Positions 1-8,646 of a stretch of 64,000 nucleotides of DNA are shown piece by piece. The DNA lies in contig JAJPJJ010000119.1 in NCBI GenBank assembly GCA_021324295.1, positions 62,001 to 126,000 of the forward strand, written 5' to 3'. Made by a program: the position numbers and the translations under genes. Source of the DNA: Bacillota bacterium (GTDB lineage: Bacteria; Sysuimicrobiota; Sysuimicrobiia; Sysuimicrobiales; Segetimicrobiaceae). Numbering within the stretch: the first letter of the stretch is position 1; every line of letters begins with the position of its first letter. The notes under the pieces were generated by a model, which saw only the letters and a program-made list of their open reading frames with translations, did not search any database and was not told the origin of the DNA.

Positions 1-9
1 ACGCAAGAC

Positions 10-33
10 GGCGCCCGCGGGCCCGCGGGCGCC
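10..33 (-). terminator. GC palindrome, possible terminator of the Memo unit
   Basis: A perfect 24-bp palindrome: left arm GGCGCCCGCGGG followed by its exact complement. As RNA it would give about a 9-bp stem around a GGGCCC loop. It lies 44 bp past the stop of the small membrane-peptide gene on the minus strand, a fitting place for a terminator, but no T-run follows, so it could also be a protein-binding dyad. A similar palindrome with the same CCCGCGGG core sits at 2368-2389 upstream of the Memo gene. Confidence 0.35.
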
Positions 34-77
34 GGATCCACGATCCTACATCGCCGTACCGTCCTCCGGCGCCGGCG

Positions 78-146
78 CTATCGGATAATCAGGTGCCCGG
101 TCGCCCAGAGGAACAGCCCGGCCAGAATCAGCAGAGGCACGAGCAT
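78..146 (-). CDS. 22-residue single-span membrane peptide
   Basis: A short reading frame that begins MLVPLLILAGLFLWATG and ends HLIIR. It is almost entirely one hydrophobic helix with a C-terminal Arg, the layout of a membrane miniprotein. The start is supported by a very strong Shine-Dalgarno sequence, AAGGAGGTGAA, ending about 5 nt before the ATG, stronger than those of most genes here. It lies about 68 bp downstream of the gene of unknown function on the same strand and is followed by a GC palindrome, so it may be the last gene of the Memo unit. I do not recognise a family. Such peptides often tune a membrane transporter or enzyme, but nothing here shows which. Confidence 0.6.
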   Translation of the reverse strand: MLVPLLILAGLFLWATGHLIIR

Positions 147-214
147 CGCGTTCACCTCCTTCCCTTCGCACCGCTTTTACCCGGCGGCCCGTCCCGCCAA
201 ACGTCCGGCCGGCC

Positions 215-1015
215 TCAGGTCTCGGGCGCGGGGAACCACCGCACGTGGCTCCACCGCAGATACCGGTCCGAGAGCAGCTCGAGCGACTTGCGGGCCGTCG
301 GAAACTCCTCGGCCAACGCCTCCAGGACGCGTCCCTCGGACGGCGCCTCGGAGCGGGACGCAGCCAGCCGGTAGAAGCGGCGGCCGTGCTCCTCGTACGT
401 CTCGAGCGTCGGCGGAACCGCGCGGGGAATCGCGCGGCCGCGCGCGCGCATCCCGCGCAACGAGTCCGGGAAGATCCCGCTCTGGAACAGGGCGATGTCG
501 GCGATCCGCCGGAACAGCCACGGCGCCTCGTCCTCGACGCCGAGGGCGGCCAGCTCCATCATGTCCTCGAGGCTGGACGTGCTGAGGCGCCGGCGGACGT
601 AGCGGTCGCCGCGCGGGATGAGGACGATCACCGACTCGTTGCGGACGAACGAGGCGAGCATCGACACCAGGTAGCTCCAGATCGCCGGCTCCGCGATGAA
701 GCGGCGAAGGTGCACCGCGTCGAATACCGCGACGGTCTCGGCCGGCGTGCGCTCGAGCGTGTACGGCCGCTGGCGAAGGTCGCGCGCCACCCGCCGGAGC
801 AGCACGCTGAAGACGAACCGCGGCGACACGCGCACCAACGCGTGCTCGTCCCCCAAGAGGCGCTCCACGAGCCGGTCGTCCTCGAGCATCACATCGAGCA
901 GGTCCTCGCGTTCCCGCAGCACCGCCGGCGCCTCCGCCGGATCGCAGCGTCCGGCGCCGACGGTCTCCGCGACAAACCGGAGGTCGTCGTCCGTAAACTG
1001 GATCGGTCCTGTCAT
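215..1015 (-). CDS. Conserved-looking protein of unknown function (266 aa)
   Basis: A soluble protein with no signal peptide or membrane span. I chose the ATG giving MTGPIQFTDDDL because it follows the purine-rich GGGAGGGGC; an upstream GTG would add 18 low-complexity residues. The sequence is rich in Glu, Arg and Leu and looks all-helical. It has no motif I recognise; features to search with are the segment FVRNESVIVLIPRGDRYVRR near residues 150-170 and the Trp-rich C-terminus (RYLRWSHVRWFP). It starts about 90 bp downstream of the Memo-family gene on the same strand and is probably cotranscribed, which suggests but does not prove a shared job. Confidence 0.75.
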   Translation of the reverse strand: MTGPIQFTDDDLRFVAETVGAGRCDPAEAPAVLREREDLLDVMLEDDRLVERLLGDEHALVRVSPRFVFSVLLRRVARDLRQRPYTLERTPAETVAVFDAVHLRRFIAEPAIWSYLVSMLASFVRNESVIVLIPRGDRYVRRRLSTSSLEDMMELAALGVEDEAPWLFRRIADIALFQSGIFPDSLRGMRARGRAIPRAVPPTLETYEEHGRRFYRLAASRSEAPSEGRVLEALAEEFPTARKSLELLSDRYLRWSHVRWFPAPET

Positions 1016-1105
1016 CGGAAGAGCCCCTCCCTGCACGCATCGCGCCGGGGCGCCCCGCCCGGACGACACGGACGGGCGCCCGCCGCAGCGCGTCCGTGGA
1101 GAATG

Positions 1106-2350
1106 TTACCCATCGGGCCGGCGCGTGGCGACCTCCGCCGGTCCGAACACCACCGCGGAGAACCCCACGAGGCCCCCGGCCGGGTCGACGCCCTGGTCGT
1201 AGCCGAGGATGCGCCCGCGCACGGGCTCGAGCACGCGCAGGACGGTGTAGATCGCCCCGAGCCCGCAGACCCGGCGCCGGTTGCCGTCCCCCGCCACCAC
1301 CCGCCAGAATCCCTCCGCATCGCCGGCCGCGACGCGGTCGAGGGCCTCCCGGTCGAGCGCGCGGGCGGAGGCGGCGAGGCGCGGGCCGACGGGCTCGGCG
1401 TCGCCGAACCGTGGCCCGACGTGGCTGAGGTCCACCCCGCCGACCACGCAGACGGGGCGGCCGAGGGAGGCGATCCCCGCCCGCAGCGCCGCGATGAACG
1501 CCTCGATCTCGGGCACGGAGGACGGCGAGCCGGACCCGCACAGCGCGTCGAGGCTGCCCGTGAGCACCGGCAGGATCGTGATCCGGCGCCCGCGGGCGAG
1601 GTAGGCGAGGAACAGCGCCTGGAACTCGATCGAGTGCTCGGCGCGGTGCGCGGGCTCGTGGGCGAGCGCGTCGAAGGGGCAGCGCTCGGCGACCGCCTCG
1701 AGGAGCGGCCGGTCGACGTCCAGCACGCCGAACGGCGTCTCGTACCCCTTGCGCGTCAGCACGTACGGGGTGGGCGGGGCGGCGTGCGCGACGCCCAGGA
1801 CGACCACGCACGCGCCGTCCGGGAGCGCCCCGAGCGCGCGGTACGCGCGGCCGTACATGGCGCCGCCGCGCGCGAAGTCGATGTGCGGGGCGAGGATGCC
1901 GGGCGGGCAGCCGCCGTCGCCGGCCGGCGCTCCATCCCCGCCCGCGTCCAGGTAGCCGCGCAGCGTGCGTGCGAGCGCGGTGGGATCCGCCGGATACGAG
2001 AGGCCCGCGTGCGCCATCGCGCGGTGCGGCGCCGCGCGGTAGGCCGCGGCGATCTCGCGCCGCCGCGCCTCCAGCGCCGGGCTATCGAGCAGCCCGTGCG
2101 CGTCCAGATCGCGGATGATCCGGTCCAGCTCCCACGACGGCAGCAACTCCCCGCCGGTCAGGCGCGCGTACTCCACCTGCACGTCCCGCGCCTCGCGGCG
2201 GCCATCCAGCAGGAGCGCCACCGCGACCACCGGCACCGGGAGCAGCACCGGGGAGTCGAGCAGCCCCTCGTAGTCGCGGGCGCACACCACCTGCCGCCCG
2301 TTCCACTGGGTCGCGATGAGGTCCAGAGGCCGGAGTCTCGGAACCGGCAT
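1106..2350 (-). CDS. Memo-family (AmmeMemoRadiSam system protein B) with N-terminal extension
   Basis: The C-terminal 280 or so residues match the Memo family, metal-binding proteins related to class III extradiol dioxygenases. Visible elements are the entry motif HAGLSYPADP, the APHIDFARGG histidine, the HRAEHSIEFQALF segment, GVDLSHVGPRFGD and CGLGAIYTVL. The known role of bacterial Memo proteins is obscure; they often occur with AMMECR1 and a radical-SAM partner, neither of which is in this window. About 110 residues precede the Memo domain and look like a small alpha/beta or winged-helix domain (PLDLIATQWNGRQVVCARDYE). The ATG at 2350 was chosen because further upstream codons run antisense through the divergent SDR gene promoter region. 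A TATACT box lies upstream on the minus strand. Confidence 0.8.
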   Translation of the reverse strand: MPVPRLRPLDLIATQWNGRQVVCARDYEGLLDSPVLLPVPVVAVALLLDGRREARDVQVEYARLTGGELLPSWELDRIIRDLDAHGLLDSPALEARRREIAAAYRAAPHRAMAHAGLSYPADPTALARTLRGYLDAGGDGAPAGDGGCPPGILAPHIDFARGGAMYGRAYRALGALPDGACVVVLGVAHAAPPTPYVLTRKGYETPFGVLDVDRPLLEAVAERCPFDALAHEPAHRAEHSIEFQALFLAYLARGRRITILPVLTGSLDALCGSGSPSSVPEIEAFIAALRAGIASLGRPVCVVGGVDLSHVGPRFGDAEPVGPRLAASARALDREALDRVAAGDAEGFWRVVAGDGNRRRVCGLGAIYTVLRVLEPVRGRILGYDQGVDPAGGLVGFSAVVFGPAEVATRRPDG

Positions 2351-2367
2351 CGGCGTCACAGGCCGTG

Positions 2368-2389
2368 CGCCGCGCCCGCGGGCGCGGCG
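2368..2389 (-). promoter_or_regulatory. 22-bp perfect palindrome in the Memo gene leader
   Basis: CGCCGCGCCCG followed by its exact complement, between a TATACT-like -10 (about 2405-2410) and the Memo start codon. It would form a strong hairpin in the 5' leader or could be an operator. There is no T-run. The core CCCGCGGG is shared with the palindrome at 10-33. Confidence 0.35.
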
Positions 2390-2477
2390 TCCTGCATCCT
2401 CAATACAGTATAGCAGGCCTCGCTCTCCTCCTGCCCGCCGGAGAGGAGGCCCGGGTGCGCGCGACGTACTCCCCGGT

Positions 2478-3218
2478 ATGCCGGATCCGCTGGGGGACAA
2501 CGTCGCGCTCGTGACCGGCGGCGGCACCGGGATCGGCCGGGCGATCGCGCTCGCGCTCGCCGGGGCCGGGGCGTCCGTCGCCGTCAACTACAGCCGCTCG
2601 CGCGAGGAGGCCGAGGCGACGGCGCAGGAGATCCGCGCGCACGGCGGGCGCGCGCTCGCCGTGCGGGCCGACGTCTCGCAGGAGCAGGATGTCGAGGCGA
2701 TGGTCGACCGCGTCGTGCGCGCATGGGGCCGCCTCGACGTCCTCGTCAACAACGCGGGCACGACGCGGTTCGTCGAGCACACGGACCTCGACGCGCTGAC
2801 GGGCGAGATCTGGGACCGCATCCTCGCCGTGAACCTCAAGGGGGCCTTCTTCTGCTCGCGGGCCGCCGCCCGCGTCATGACCGACGGACGCATCATCAAC
2901 ATCGGATCGGTGGCGGGCATCAGCGGCGCGGGCAGCTCGATCGCCTACGCGGCGAGCAAGGGAGCGATCCATACGATGACCAAGTCCCTCGCGCGCGCGC
3001 TCGCGCCCCGCATCACCGTGAACGCGATCGCCCCCGGGCTCATCGAGACCCGGTGGCACGCGGGCCGGGAGGCCGTCAACGCGCGGAGGGCGTCCTCCTT
3101 TCCCGCCGGGCGCATCGGCCGCCCGGAGGACGTCGCCCACATCGCCCTCGCCCTTGCGACCTCCGGCAACTTCGTGACCGGGCAGATCGTCGTCGTCGAC
3201 GGCGGCGCGCTCCTCTGA
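2478..3218 (+). CDS. SDR-family oxidoreductase (FabG-like)
   Basis: A classical short-chain dehydrogenase of 246 residues, the usual length. It has the Rossmann nucleotide-binding motif TGGGTGIGRA near residue 13, the NNAG motif near residue 85, and the catalytic Ser (SVAGISGAGSS) and YAASK pair near residues 138 and 151. The C-terminal VVVDGG segment is typical of FabG-like enzymes. An Arg at the end of beta-2 (NYSRSREEAE) suggests NADPH preference. Without fatty-acid genes nearby it is best called a generic ketoreductase. It is divergent from the Memo gene and lies upstream of lexA, which has its own promoter. Confidence 0.88.
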   Translation: MPDPLGDNVALVTGGGTGIGRAIALALAGAGASVAVNYSRSREEAEATAQEIRAHGGRALAVRADVSQEQDVEAMVDRVVRAWGRLDVLVNNAGTTRFVEHTDLDALTGEIWDRILAVNLKGAFFCSRAAARVMTDGRIINIGSVAGISGAGSSIAYAASKGAIHTMTKSLARALAPRITVNAIAPGLIETRWHAGREAVNARRASSFPAGRIGRPEDVAHIALALATSGNFVTGQIVVVDGGALL

Positions 3219-3250
3219 CCCGCCGCCAGCTCCCAGCCGGGCCCCGCAGG

Positions 3251-3290
3251 CGAACATCTGTTTGCGTTTCTGGCCTCCCTGTGCTATAAT
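3251..3290 (+). promoter_or_regulatory. lexA promoter with overlapping SOS box
   Basis: CGAACATCTGTTTG (3251-3264) fits the Gram-positive LexA/DinR box CGAAC-N4-GTTCG with one mismatch. It overlaps the -35 element TTGCGT (3262-3267). The -10 is a perfect TATAAT (3285-3290) at a 17-bp spacing. LexA bound here would block polymerase, the standard autoregulation of lexA. Confidence 0.8.
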
Positions 3291-3335
3291 CCGACCGCCG
3301 GAGCCCGGCCTAGATGCCTACTGGGGGGACGTCAC

Positions 3336-3950
3336 GTGGGCAAGGGGTTGACGAAGCGGCAGCGTGAGATCCTGACCTACCTGATGGACACCATGCAGGA
3401 GCGAGGCTATCCCCCGTCGGTGCGGGAGATCGGCGCGGCGCTCGGCCTCACGAGCAGCTCCACGGTGCACAGCCACCTCGCCGCCCTCGAGAAGAAGGGG
3501 TACATCCACCGCGACCCGAGCAAGCCGCGTGCGATCGAAATCCTGAAGGACGGCGCCAGCCAGCCGCCCAGGCGCCCCGTCGCCGTGCCCGTGGTGGGCC
3601 GCATCGCGGCGGGGCAGCCCCTCTTTGCCGAGGAGAATATCGAGGATGTCCTGCCCCTCCCCAGGGACTTCGTCCGCGAGGACGGCTCGTTCATCCTCCG
3701 CGTGCGCGGCGACAGCATGATCGAGGCCGGGATCTACGACGGGGACTACCTGGTCTTCCGCCAGCAGTCCACCGCGAACAACGGCGAGATCGTGGCGGCG
3801 CTGCTCGGCGAGGAGGCCACGGTGAAGCGCTTCTACCGAGAGAAGGACCACATCCGCCTGCAACCGGAGAACCCAACGATGTCGCCGATCCTCACGCGCG
3901 ACGTCACCATCATCGGGAAGGCGATCGCCCTGCTCCGGCGCCTCGCGTAG
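3336..3950 (+). CDS. lexA: LexA, SOS-response repressor
   Basis: LexA represses DNA-damage genes and inactivates itself by RecA-stimulated self-cleavage. The 204 residues show the N-terminal winged helix ([13 protein letters not shown] at 26-38), the cleavage site Ala92-Gly93 in RIAAGQP, the nucleophile Ser127 in RGDSM and the general base Lys164 in ATVKRF. All parts are intact and the length is normal. The start is a GTG preceded by CTGGGGGGAC. An SOS box overlaps its promoter, so it is autoregulated. It is convergent with hflX, with 26 bp between the stops. Confidence 0.97.
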   Translation: MGKGLTKRQREILTYLMDTMQERGYPPSVREIGAALGLTSSSTVHSHLAALEKKGYIHRDPSKPRAIEILKDGASQPPRRPVAVPVVGRIAAGQPLFAEENIEDVLPLPRDFVREDGSFILRVRGDSMIEAGIYDGDYLVFRQQSTANNGEIVAALLGEEATVKRFYREKDHIRLQPENPTMSPILTRDVTIIGKAIALLRRLA

Positions 3951-3976
3951 GCGCAGCCGCCCCCCAACCGGCCGGC

Positions 3977-5320
3977 TCACGAGGCGCGGCCGTCTCCCTC
4001 CGCGGCCCCTGTCTGCCCGCCGCCCCCGTCCCCGGCCGCGCGCGGCGCGGGCGGCTCCTCGCGGAGGTACGGCCGCAGGCTGGTGAGCGCCGCCGCCGGG
4101 ACCTCCGCCTCGAGGATCATCTCCTCCGCGGTATCCTCGCGCCGCAGCACGCGCCCCTGCGCGTACACGCCGGCCAGAACGCCGGCCCGGGCATGGGGGA
4201 TCGCCAGGCGCACGCGGCGGCCCGGGTCCGGCAGCCGCTGCGAGATCACGCGCAGCAGGTTCAGGAGCCCGACCCCGCGCAGAGCGGAGATCGGGACGGC
4301 GTCCGGCACCTCGGCGACGACGTCGCGCAGCGCCTCGGGGGACAGGCGGTCCACCTTGTTGAGCGCGGTGACCCGCGGCGTCTGCGCCGCCCCGAGCTCG
4401 CGCAGCACCTGCTCGACCGCGTCGCGCTGCGCCATCCACTGGGGATGGCTCGCGTCGATGACATGGACCAGCAGGTCGGCGTCCGTCACCTCCTCGAGCG
4501 TCGCGCGGAAGGCGGCCACGAGGTCGTGCGGCAGCTTGCGGATGAACCCGACCGTATCGACGAGCGCGATCGGGCGGTGGTTGGGCAGGACGACGCGCCG
4601 CGTCGTGGGGTCGAGGGTGGCGAACAACTTGTCCGCGGTGACGACGTTCGCCCGCGTGAGGGTGTTGAGCAGCGTCGACTTCCCGGCGTTCGTGTACCCG
4701 ACGAGCGCGACGACCGGGAGGGCTGCGTCCTTGCGAGACTGGCGCTGGAGCCGGCGGTGCCTCTGGAGGGCGTCGATCCCCCGGCGCAGCTCGGTGATCC
4801 GGGCGCGGATCCGCCGGCGGTCGACCTCGAGCTTGGTCTCGCCGGGGCCGCGGGTGCCGATCCCGCCGCCGAGCCGGGAGAGCTGCACGCCCCGGCCCGC
4901 GAGGCGCGGCAGCAGGTAGGTGAGCTGCGCGAGCTCCACCTGCAGCCGGCCCTCGTGCGTGCGCGCGCGCTGCGCGAAGATGTCCAGGACGAGCGCGGTC
5001 CGGTCGAGGACCTTGACCCCGAGGGCGCGCTCGAGGTTCCGTTGCTGCGCGGGGGTCAGCTCGTGGTCAACGATCACGAGCTGCGCGCCGGCGGACCGGA
5101 CGCGGGCCCGCACCTCCTCCACCTTGCCGGCCCCGAGGCAGGTCGCCGGGTCCGCGCGCGGGCGGTGCTGCACCACGACGTCGGCGACGACCGCCCCCGC
5201 GGTCTCGGCCAGCCGGGCGAGCTCCCGCAGCGTCTCCGCCGCCGCGTCGTCCGCGCGCGGTGCCAGCCCCACGAGCACGGCCCGCTCCGGCCCGCCGCCG
5301 GGCTCCACGCCCACCGGCAC
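3977..5320 (-). CDS. hflX: HflX, ribosome-associated GTPase
   Basis: A 50S-binding GTPase that rescues or splits stalled ribosomes, chiefly under heat or stress. The N-terminal HflX domain carries LGAGKVEEV and DHELTPAQQRNLE. It is followed by the Gly-rich loop GGGIGTRGPGETKLE and the GTPase motifs GYTNAGKST (G1), DTVGFI (G3) and NKVD (G4). The C-terminal stretch after about residue 420 is low-complexity. The start is a GTG; the next gene upstream on this strand ends 91 bp away. Its place beside dapL and miaA fits the Bacillota-type miaA-hflX-lexA neighbourhood. Confidence 0.95.
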   Translation of the reverse strand: MPVGVEPGGGPERAVLVGLAPRADDAAAETLRELARLAETAGAVVADVVVQHRPRADPATCLGAGKVEEVRARVRSAGAQLVIVDHELTPAQQRNLERALGVKVLDRTALVLDIFAQRARTHEGRLQVELAQLTYLLPRLAGRGVQLSRLGGGIGTRGPGETKLEVDRRRIRARITELRRGIDALQRHRRLQRQSRKDAALPVVALVGYTNAGKSTLLNTLTRANVVTADKLFATLDPTTRRVVLPNHRPIALVDTVGFIRKLPHDLVAAFRATLEEVTDADLLVHVIDASHPQWMAQRDAVEQVLRELGAAQTPRVTALNKVDRLSPEALRDVVAEVPDAVPISALRGVGLLNLLRVISQRLPDPGRRVRLAIPHARAGVLAGVYAQGRVLRREDTAEEMILEAEVPAAALTSLRPYLREEPPAPRAAGDGGGGQTGAAEGDGRAS

Positions 5321-5411
5321 GGGGGACGGCGCGTCGCGGTCGCGGGCACCGAGGCCCCGCCGCAGCTTTCGGCCGAGGGGCGCGCTCGTGGTTCGAATCG
5401 CCGCCGGCCCC

Positions 5412-6596
5412 CTACTGTGCCGCCCGGGACGCCCGCGCCTCGAGGTGCGCGCCGATCCGCCGGATCGCCTCCGCGAACCTGTCGTCCGGCGCCGTCAGCG
5501 AGAGCCGGACGTGCCCCTCTCCGCGCGTGCCGTAGCCGATCCCGGGGGCCACGGCCACGCCCGCGTGCTCCAGCAGATCAGCCGCGAAGCCGACCGAGTC
5601 GAATCCCAGGGGCACCGGCACCCACAGGTAGAACGTCGCGCGGGGCAGCGGCACGTCCAGCCCCGCGCGGCGGAGCCCCGCCACCACGGTGTCGCGGCGC
5701 GCCTGCCAGCGCGCCACCCGCTCGCGCACCGGGGCATCGGGCCCGGTGAGCGCAGCCACGCCGGCCGCCTGGATCGCGACGAACTGGCCGCTGTCGATGT
5801 TCGTCTTGAGCGTCCCGAGCGCCCGGATGGCGTGCCGGTTGCCGACGGCGAAGCCGAGCCGCCACCCGGTCATGCAGTACGTCTTGCTGAGCGAGTGGAG
5901 CTCGATCGCGACGTCCCGCGCCCCCGGCACCTGCAGCAGGCTCGGCGGCCGGTACCCGTCGTAGGCGATCTCGGAGTAGGTGTTGTCGTGCACGACGAGC
6001 ACGTCCCACCGCCGGGCGAACTCCACGACCTCCTGGAAGAACCCGAGATCCGCGACGCCCGCGGTCGGGTTGTTGGGGTAGTTCAGGAAGAACAGCTTCG
6101 CGCGGCGGGCCGCCTCCTCCGGGACGGCGCCGAGGTCCGGGAGCCAGCCGCGCTCCGCGCTCATCGGCACCGCGCGCGGCTCGCCCTCGGCCAGGATCGT
6201 CGCGGTCGCGTACACCGGGTAGCCCGGGTCGCTCACGAGCGCGACGTCCCCGGGGTCGAGGAACACCCACGGGAGGTGGGCGAGCCCCTCCTTGGATCCG
6301 ATCAGCGCCAGGACCTCGTGGTCCGGGTCGAGCGCCACGTCGAACCGGCGCGCGTACCACCCGGCGACGGCCTCCCGGAACGCGCGCGTCCCCTCGTAGG
6401 GAGGGTACGTGTGTGTCGCCGGATCGCGCGCGGCGCGCGCCAGGGCCTCGACGATGTGGCCCGGCGTCGGAAGATCGGGATCGCCGATCGCGATGTTGAT
6501 CACATCGACGCCCCGCTGCGCGAGCGCGGCGCGCCTGCGGTCCAATTCGGCGAACAGGTACGGCGGGATCCGCCGCACGCGGCGCGCGAGCTCCAT
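5412..6596 (-). CDS. dapL: LL-diaminopimelate aminotransferase-type class I/II aminotransferase
   Basis: A PLP enzyme of 394 residues. The opening (RRIPPYLFAELDRRR) and the motifs INIAIGDPDLPTP, GSKEGLAHLPWVFLDPGD, NYPNNPTAG and the PLP-lysine motif SLSKTYCMTGWRLGFA are those of DapL-type enzymes, which convert tetrahydrodipicolinate directly to LL-diaminopimelate for lysine and peptidoglycan. Close relatives annotated alanine or aspartate aminotransferases cannot be excluded by reading alone. The ATG follows GGAGGGGGTTGC, a good ribosome site. A TATGAT box lies about 60 bp upstream. It sits between hflX and miaA on the same strand. Confidence 0.85.
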   Translation of the reverse strand: MELARRVRRIPPYLFAELDRRRAALAQRGVDVINIAIGDPDLPTPGHIVEALARAARDPATHTYPPYEGTRAFREAVAGWYARRFDVALDPDHEVLALIGSKEGLAHLPWVFLDPGDVALVSDPGYPVYATATILAEGEPRAVPMSAERGWLPDLGAVPEEAARRAKLFFLNYPNNPTAGVADLGFFQEVVEFARRWDVLVVHDNTYSEIAYDGYRPPSLLQVPGARDVAIELHSLSKTYCMTGWRLGFAVGNRHAIRALGTLKTNIDSGQFVAIQAAGVAALTGPDAPVRERVARWQARRDTVVAGLRRAGLDVPLPRATFYLWVPVPLGFDSVGFAADLLEHAGVAVAPGIGYGTRGEGHVRLSLTAPDDRFAEAIRRIGAHLEARASRAAQ

Positions 6597-6685
6597 GCAA
6601 CCCCCTCCGGTCCGTGTCTGCGGCGGCGGCGTCCTCCGCCGCGCTCCTCCGCCATCATAGCACAGCGCCGCGCGGCGGCGGGGCC

Positions 6686-7747
6686 TCACGCCTGGCGCGC
6701 CTCGCGCGCGGGGGCGGCCAGCATCGCTTCGATCCGGGCGGCGACGGCGTCCGGCGGCTCGTCGTCCACGTCCACCCAGCGGTAGCGCGGATCCGCCCGG
6801 AGCCACGTCCACTGGCGCTTCGCGTACCGGCGCGTGTTGCGGCGGAGCGTGGCGATCGCTTCGTCGAGGGACGCCCGCCCGTCGAGGTAGGCGAGGATCT
6901 CCTTGTACCCGAGCCCCTGCATCGCGGGAAGCGTGCGCGCGTACCCGGCACGGAGCAGGCCCCGCACCTCCTCCACGAGCCCGGCGGCGAGCTGCTCCTC
7001 GATCCGCCGATCGATGCGCTCGTACAACCGGGCCCGGTCCACCGTGAGCGCGATCATCGCGATCCGCCCGGCCCCCGCGCCGTCCGGGGCGAGGCGCCGC
7101 TGGAGGGCGGACATCGCCCTGCCGGTCCGGGCGTGGACCTCGAGCGCGCGGATGATCCGGCGCAGGTTGCGCGGGTGGATGCGCGCCGCCGCTTGGGGGT
7201 CCACCTCGCGCAGCCGCAGATGCAGCGTGCCGGGGCCCGCGGCGCGCTCGTCCTCCTCGAGCCGGGAGCGCAGGTCCCAATCCGGTGCGACGGGCGGGAT
7301 CGCGAGCCGGTCCACGACCGCGCGGATGTACAGGCCGGTGCCGCCGACGAGCAAGGGCAGGCGGCCCCGCGCGCGGATCCCGGCGATCGCGTCGGCGGCG
7401 AGGCGCTGGTACTCGGCAAGGGTGACCACCCGATCGGGGCGCGCCACATCGAGCAGGTGGTGCGGCGCGGCGGCGCGGTCGGCCGCAGACGGCTTGGCCG
7501 TGCCGATGTCCATGCCCCGGTAGAGCGTCCGCGAGTCGGCGCAGACGATCTCCGCCCCGCGCCGCCGCGCCAGCGCGATCGCCACCCGCGTCTTGCCCAC
7601 CGCCGTGGGCCCCGCGATCACGACGAGGCCGAGGTCCGCGCTCACCGGCGGCGGAGGCGCTCCGGCCGCACGGCCGGCGCGGGGCGGGCTACCGGCGTCG
7701 CCGGCGGCCACGCCGCGGCCTCCCCCGGGCGGTGGAGCCGGGGGCAT
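6686..7747 (-). CDS. miaA: MiaA, tRNA dimethylallyltransferase
   Basis: Transfers a dimethylallyl group to A37 of tRNAs reading UNN codons; MiaB, also in this window, then methylthiolates the product. The P-loop GPTAVGKT lies near residue 46, followed by DSRTLYRGMDIGTAKPS, GGTGLYIRA and the C-terminal GLGYKEI and RRYAKRQWTW motifs. The ATG at 7747 follows AGGAGG at ideal spacing, but the first 34 residues are Pro/Gly-rich and overlap the end of the next gene by 59 bp. A GTG at 7645 would give a standard-length protein with no overlap. Confidence 0.93.
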   Translation of the reverse strand: MPPAPPPGGGRGVAAGDAGSPPRAGRAAGAPPPPVSADLGLVVIAGPTAVGKTRVAIALARRRGAEIVCADSRTLYRGMDIGTAKPSAADRAAAPHHLLDVARPDRVVTLAEYQRLAADAIAGIRARGRLPLLVGGTGLYIRAVVDRLAIPPVAPDWDLRSRLEEDERAAGPGTLHLRLREVDPQAAARIHPRNLRRIIRALEVHARTGRAMSALQRRLAPDGAGAGRIAMIALTVDRARLYERIDRRIEEQLAAGLVEEVRGLLRAGYARTLPAMQGLGYKEILAYLDGRASLDEAIATLRRNTRRYAKRQWTWLRADPRYRWVDVDDEPPDAVAARIEAMLAAPAREARQA

Positions 7748-8567
7748 CCGCGCCCTCCTGCGCCGCTCCCGCGGCGGGCGCCGACTGCGGGCGCTGCCGG
7801 TGGGGGTCGTGCGGCCTGTCGTCCAGCCAGATGAACTGCCGCGGAGGCGATCTTCGGTCGAGCGCGTAGAACGCCCTGTACAGCGTGCGGGCGATCTCCA
7901 CCGCGCGGGCCGCGTTGTCCGCGCAGAGCAGCGCGGCGATCCGCGTCTCGCCGCTGCGGCCCTGCTGCACGTCCTCGTACGCTCCCTTGTAGTGTGTCAG
8001 CACGTTGCGCCACGAGCGGAGCGTCGACAGAGCGCGCAGCTCCGGCCCCTCCTCGGCGAACGTCTGGCCCGTCTTGCTCGCGAGGCGGGTGACCTCCGCC
8101 CACTTGCCCTCCGGGGACATCCGGTCGTAGTGCCGGAAGCGGTCGCCGAGCCGATCCGAGCCCACCATGTTGATGAAGGCCTCCAGCGCGAAGTAGGACA
8201 TCAGCACGGCGACCAGGCTGTGCGTCTGCTCGCCCGCGCGGTCCGGAGGTCTCCCGCGCGCGCACCGCGCGGCCGCCTCCGCGTGCTCGCGCGCGAGTTG
8301 AAACATCGTGCGCTCGAGATGGGTGCGCTCCCAGACCTGTTCGCCCGCCCCGTTCGCCGGGGCCTCGGTCGCGCCGGGGGGAGCGACCCCGCGCTCGGGG
8401 GCCGCGACGCGCGGAGGAGCCGGTGCGGGTCCGGCGGCCCCCCCGGGGAGCGAGGCGGGGGCGTCCGCGATCGGGGCGGCCGCCGCGGCGGGGCCTGCTT
8501 GGCCTGGGGGCGCGGCGCGACGCCGGCCGCGCCGGCGCCGGAGGCGTCGGGGATCGGGGCTGTCCAT
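7689..8567 (-). CDS. HEPN-like domain protein with disordered tails
   Basis: A 292-residue protein in three parts: a basic then Pro/Ala-rich disordered N-terminus (1-75), a helical domain (about 76-240), and a C-terminus ending in a run of arginines. The helical domain has the HEPN signature R-N-x3-H as RNVLTH (Arg187-His192) after a helix with SYFALEAFINM; HEPN domains with this motif are commonly metal-independent ribonucleases of toxins, abortive-infection systems and CRISPR effectors. RNase activity is inference. It is divergent from mutS across a 97-bp gap holding a possible SOS box, and its last 59 bp overlap the miaA start. No separate antitoxin gene is visible. Confidence 0.7.
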   Translation of the reverse strand: MDSPDPRRLRRRRGRRRAAPPGQAGPAAAAAPIADAPASLPGGAAGPAPAPPRVAAPERGVAPPGATEAPANGAGEQVWERTHLERTMFQLAREHAEAAARCARGRPPDRAGEQTHSLVAVLMSYFALEAFINMVGSDRLGDRFRHYDRMSPEGKWAEVTRLASKTGQTFAEEGPELRALSTLRSWRNVLTHYKGAYEDVQQGRSGETRIAALLCADNAARAVEIARTLYRAFYALDRRSPPRQFIWLDDRPHDPHRQRPQSAPAAGAAQEGADAPGSTARGRPRRGRRRRR

Positions 8568-8646
8568 GACGGGATCATATGATACCACAGGGGAAGGGAC
8601 GGCGCCGGCGGCGCGGGAGCTGCACAGGAGCCCCCCGGGCAAATGT

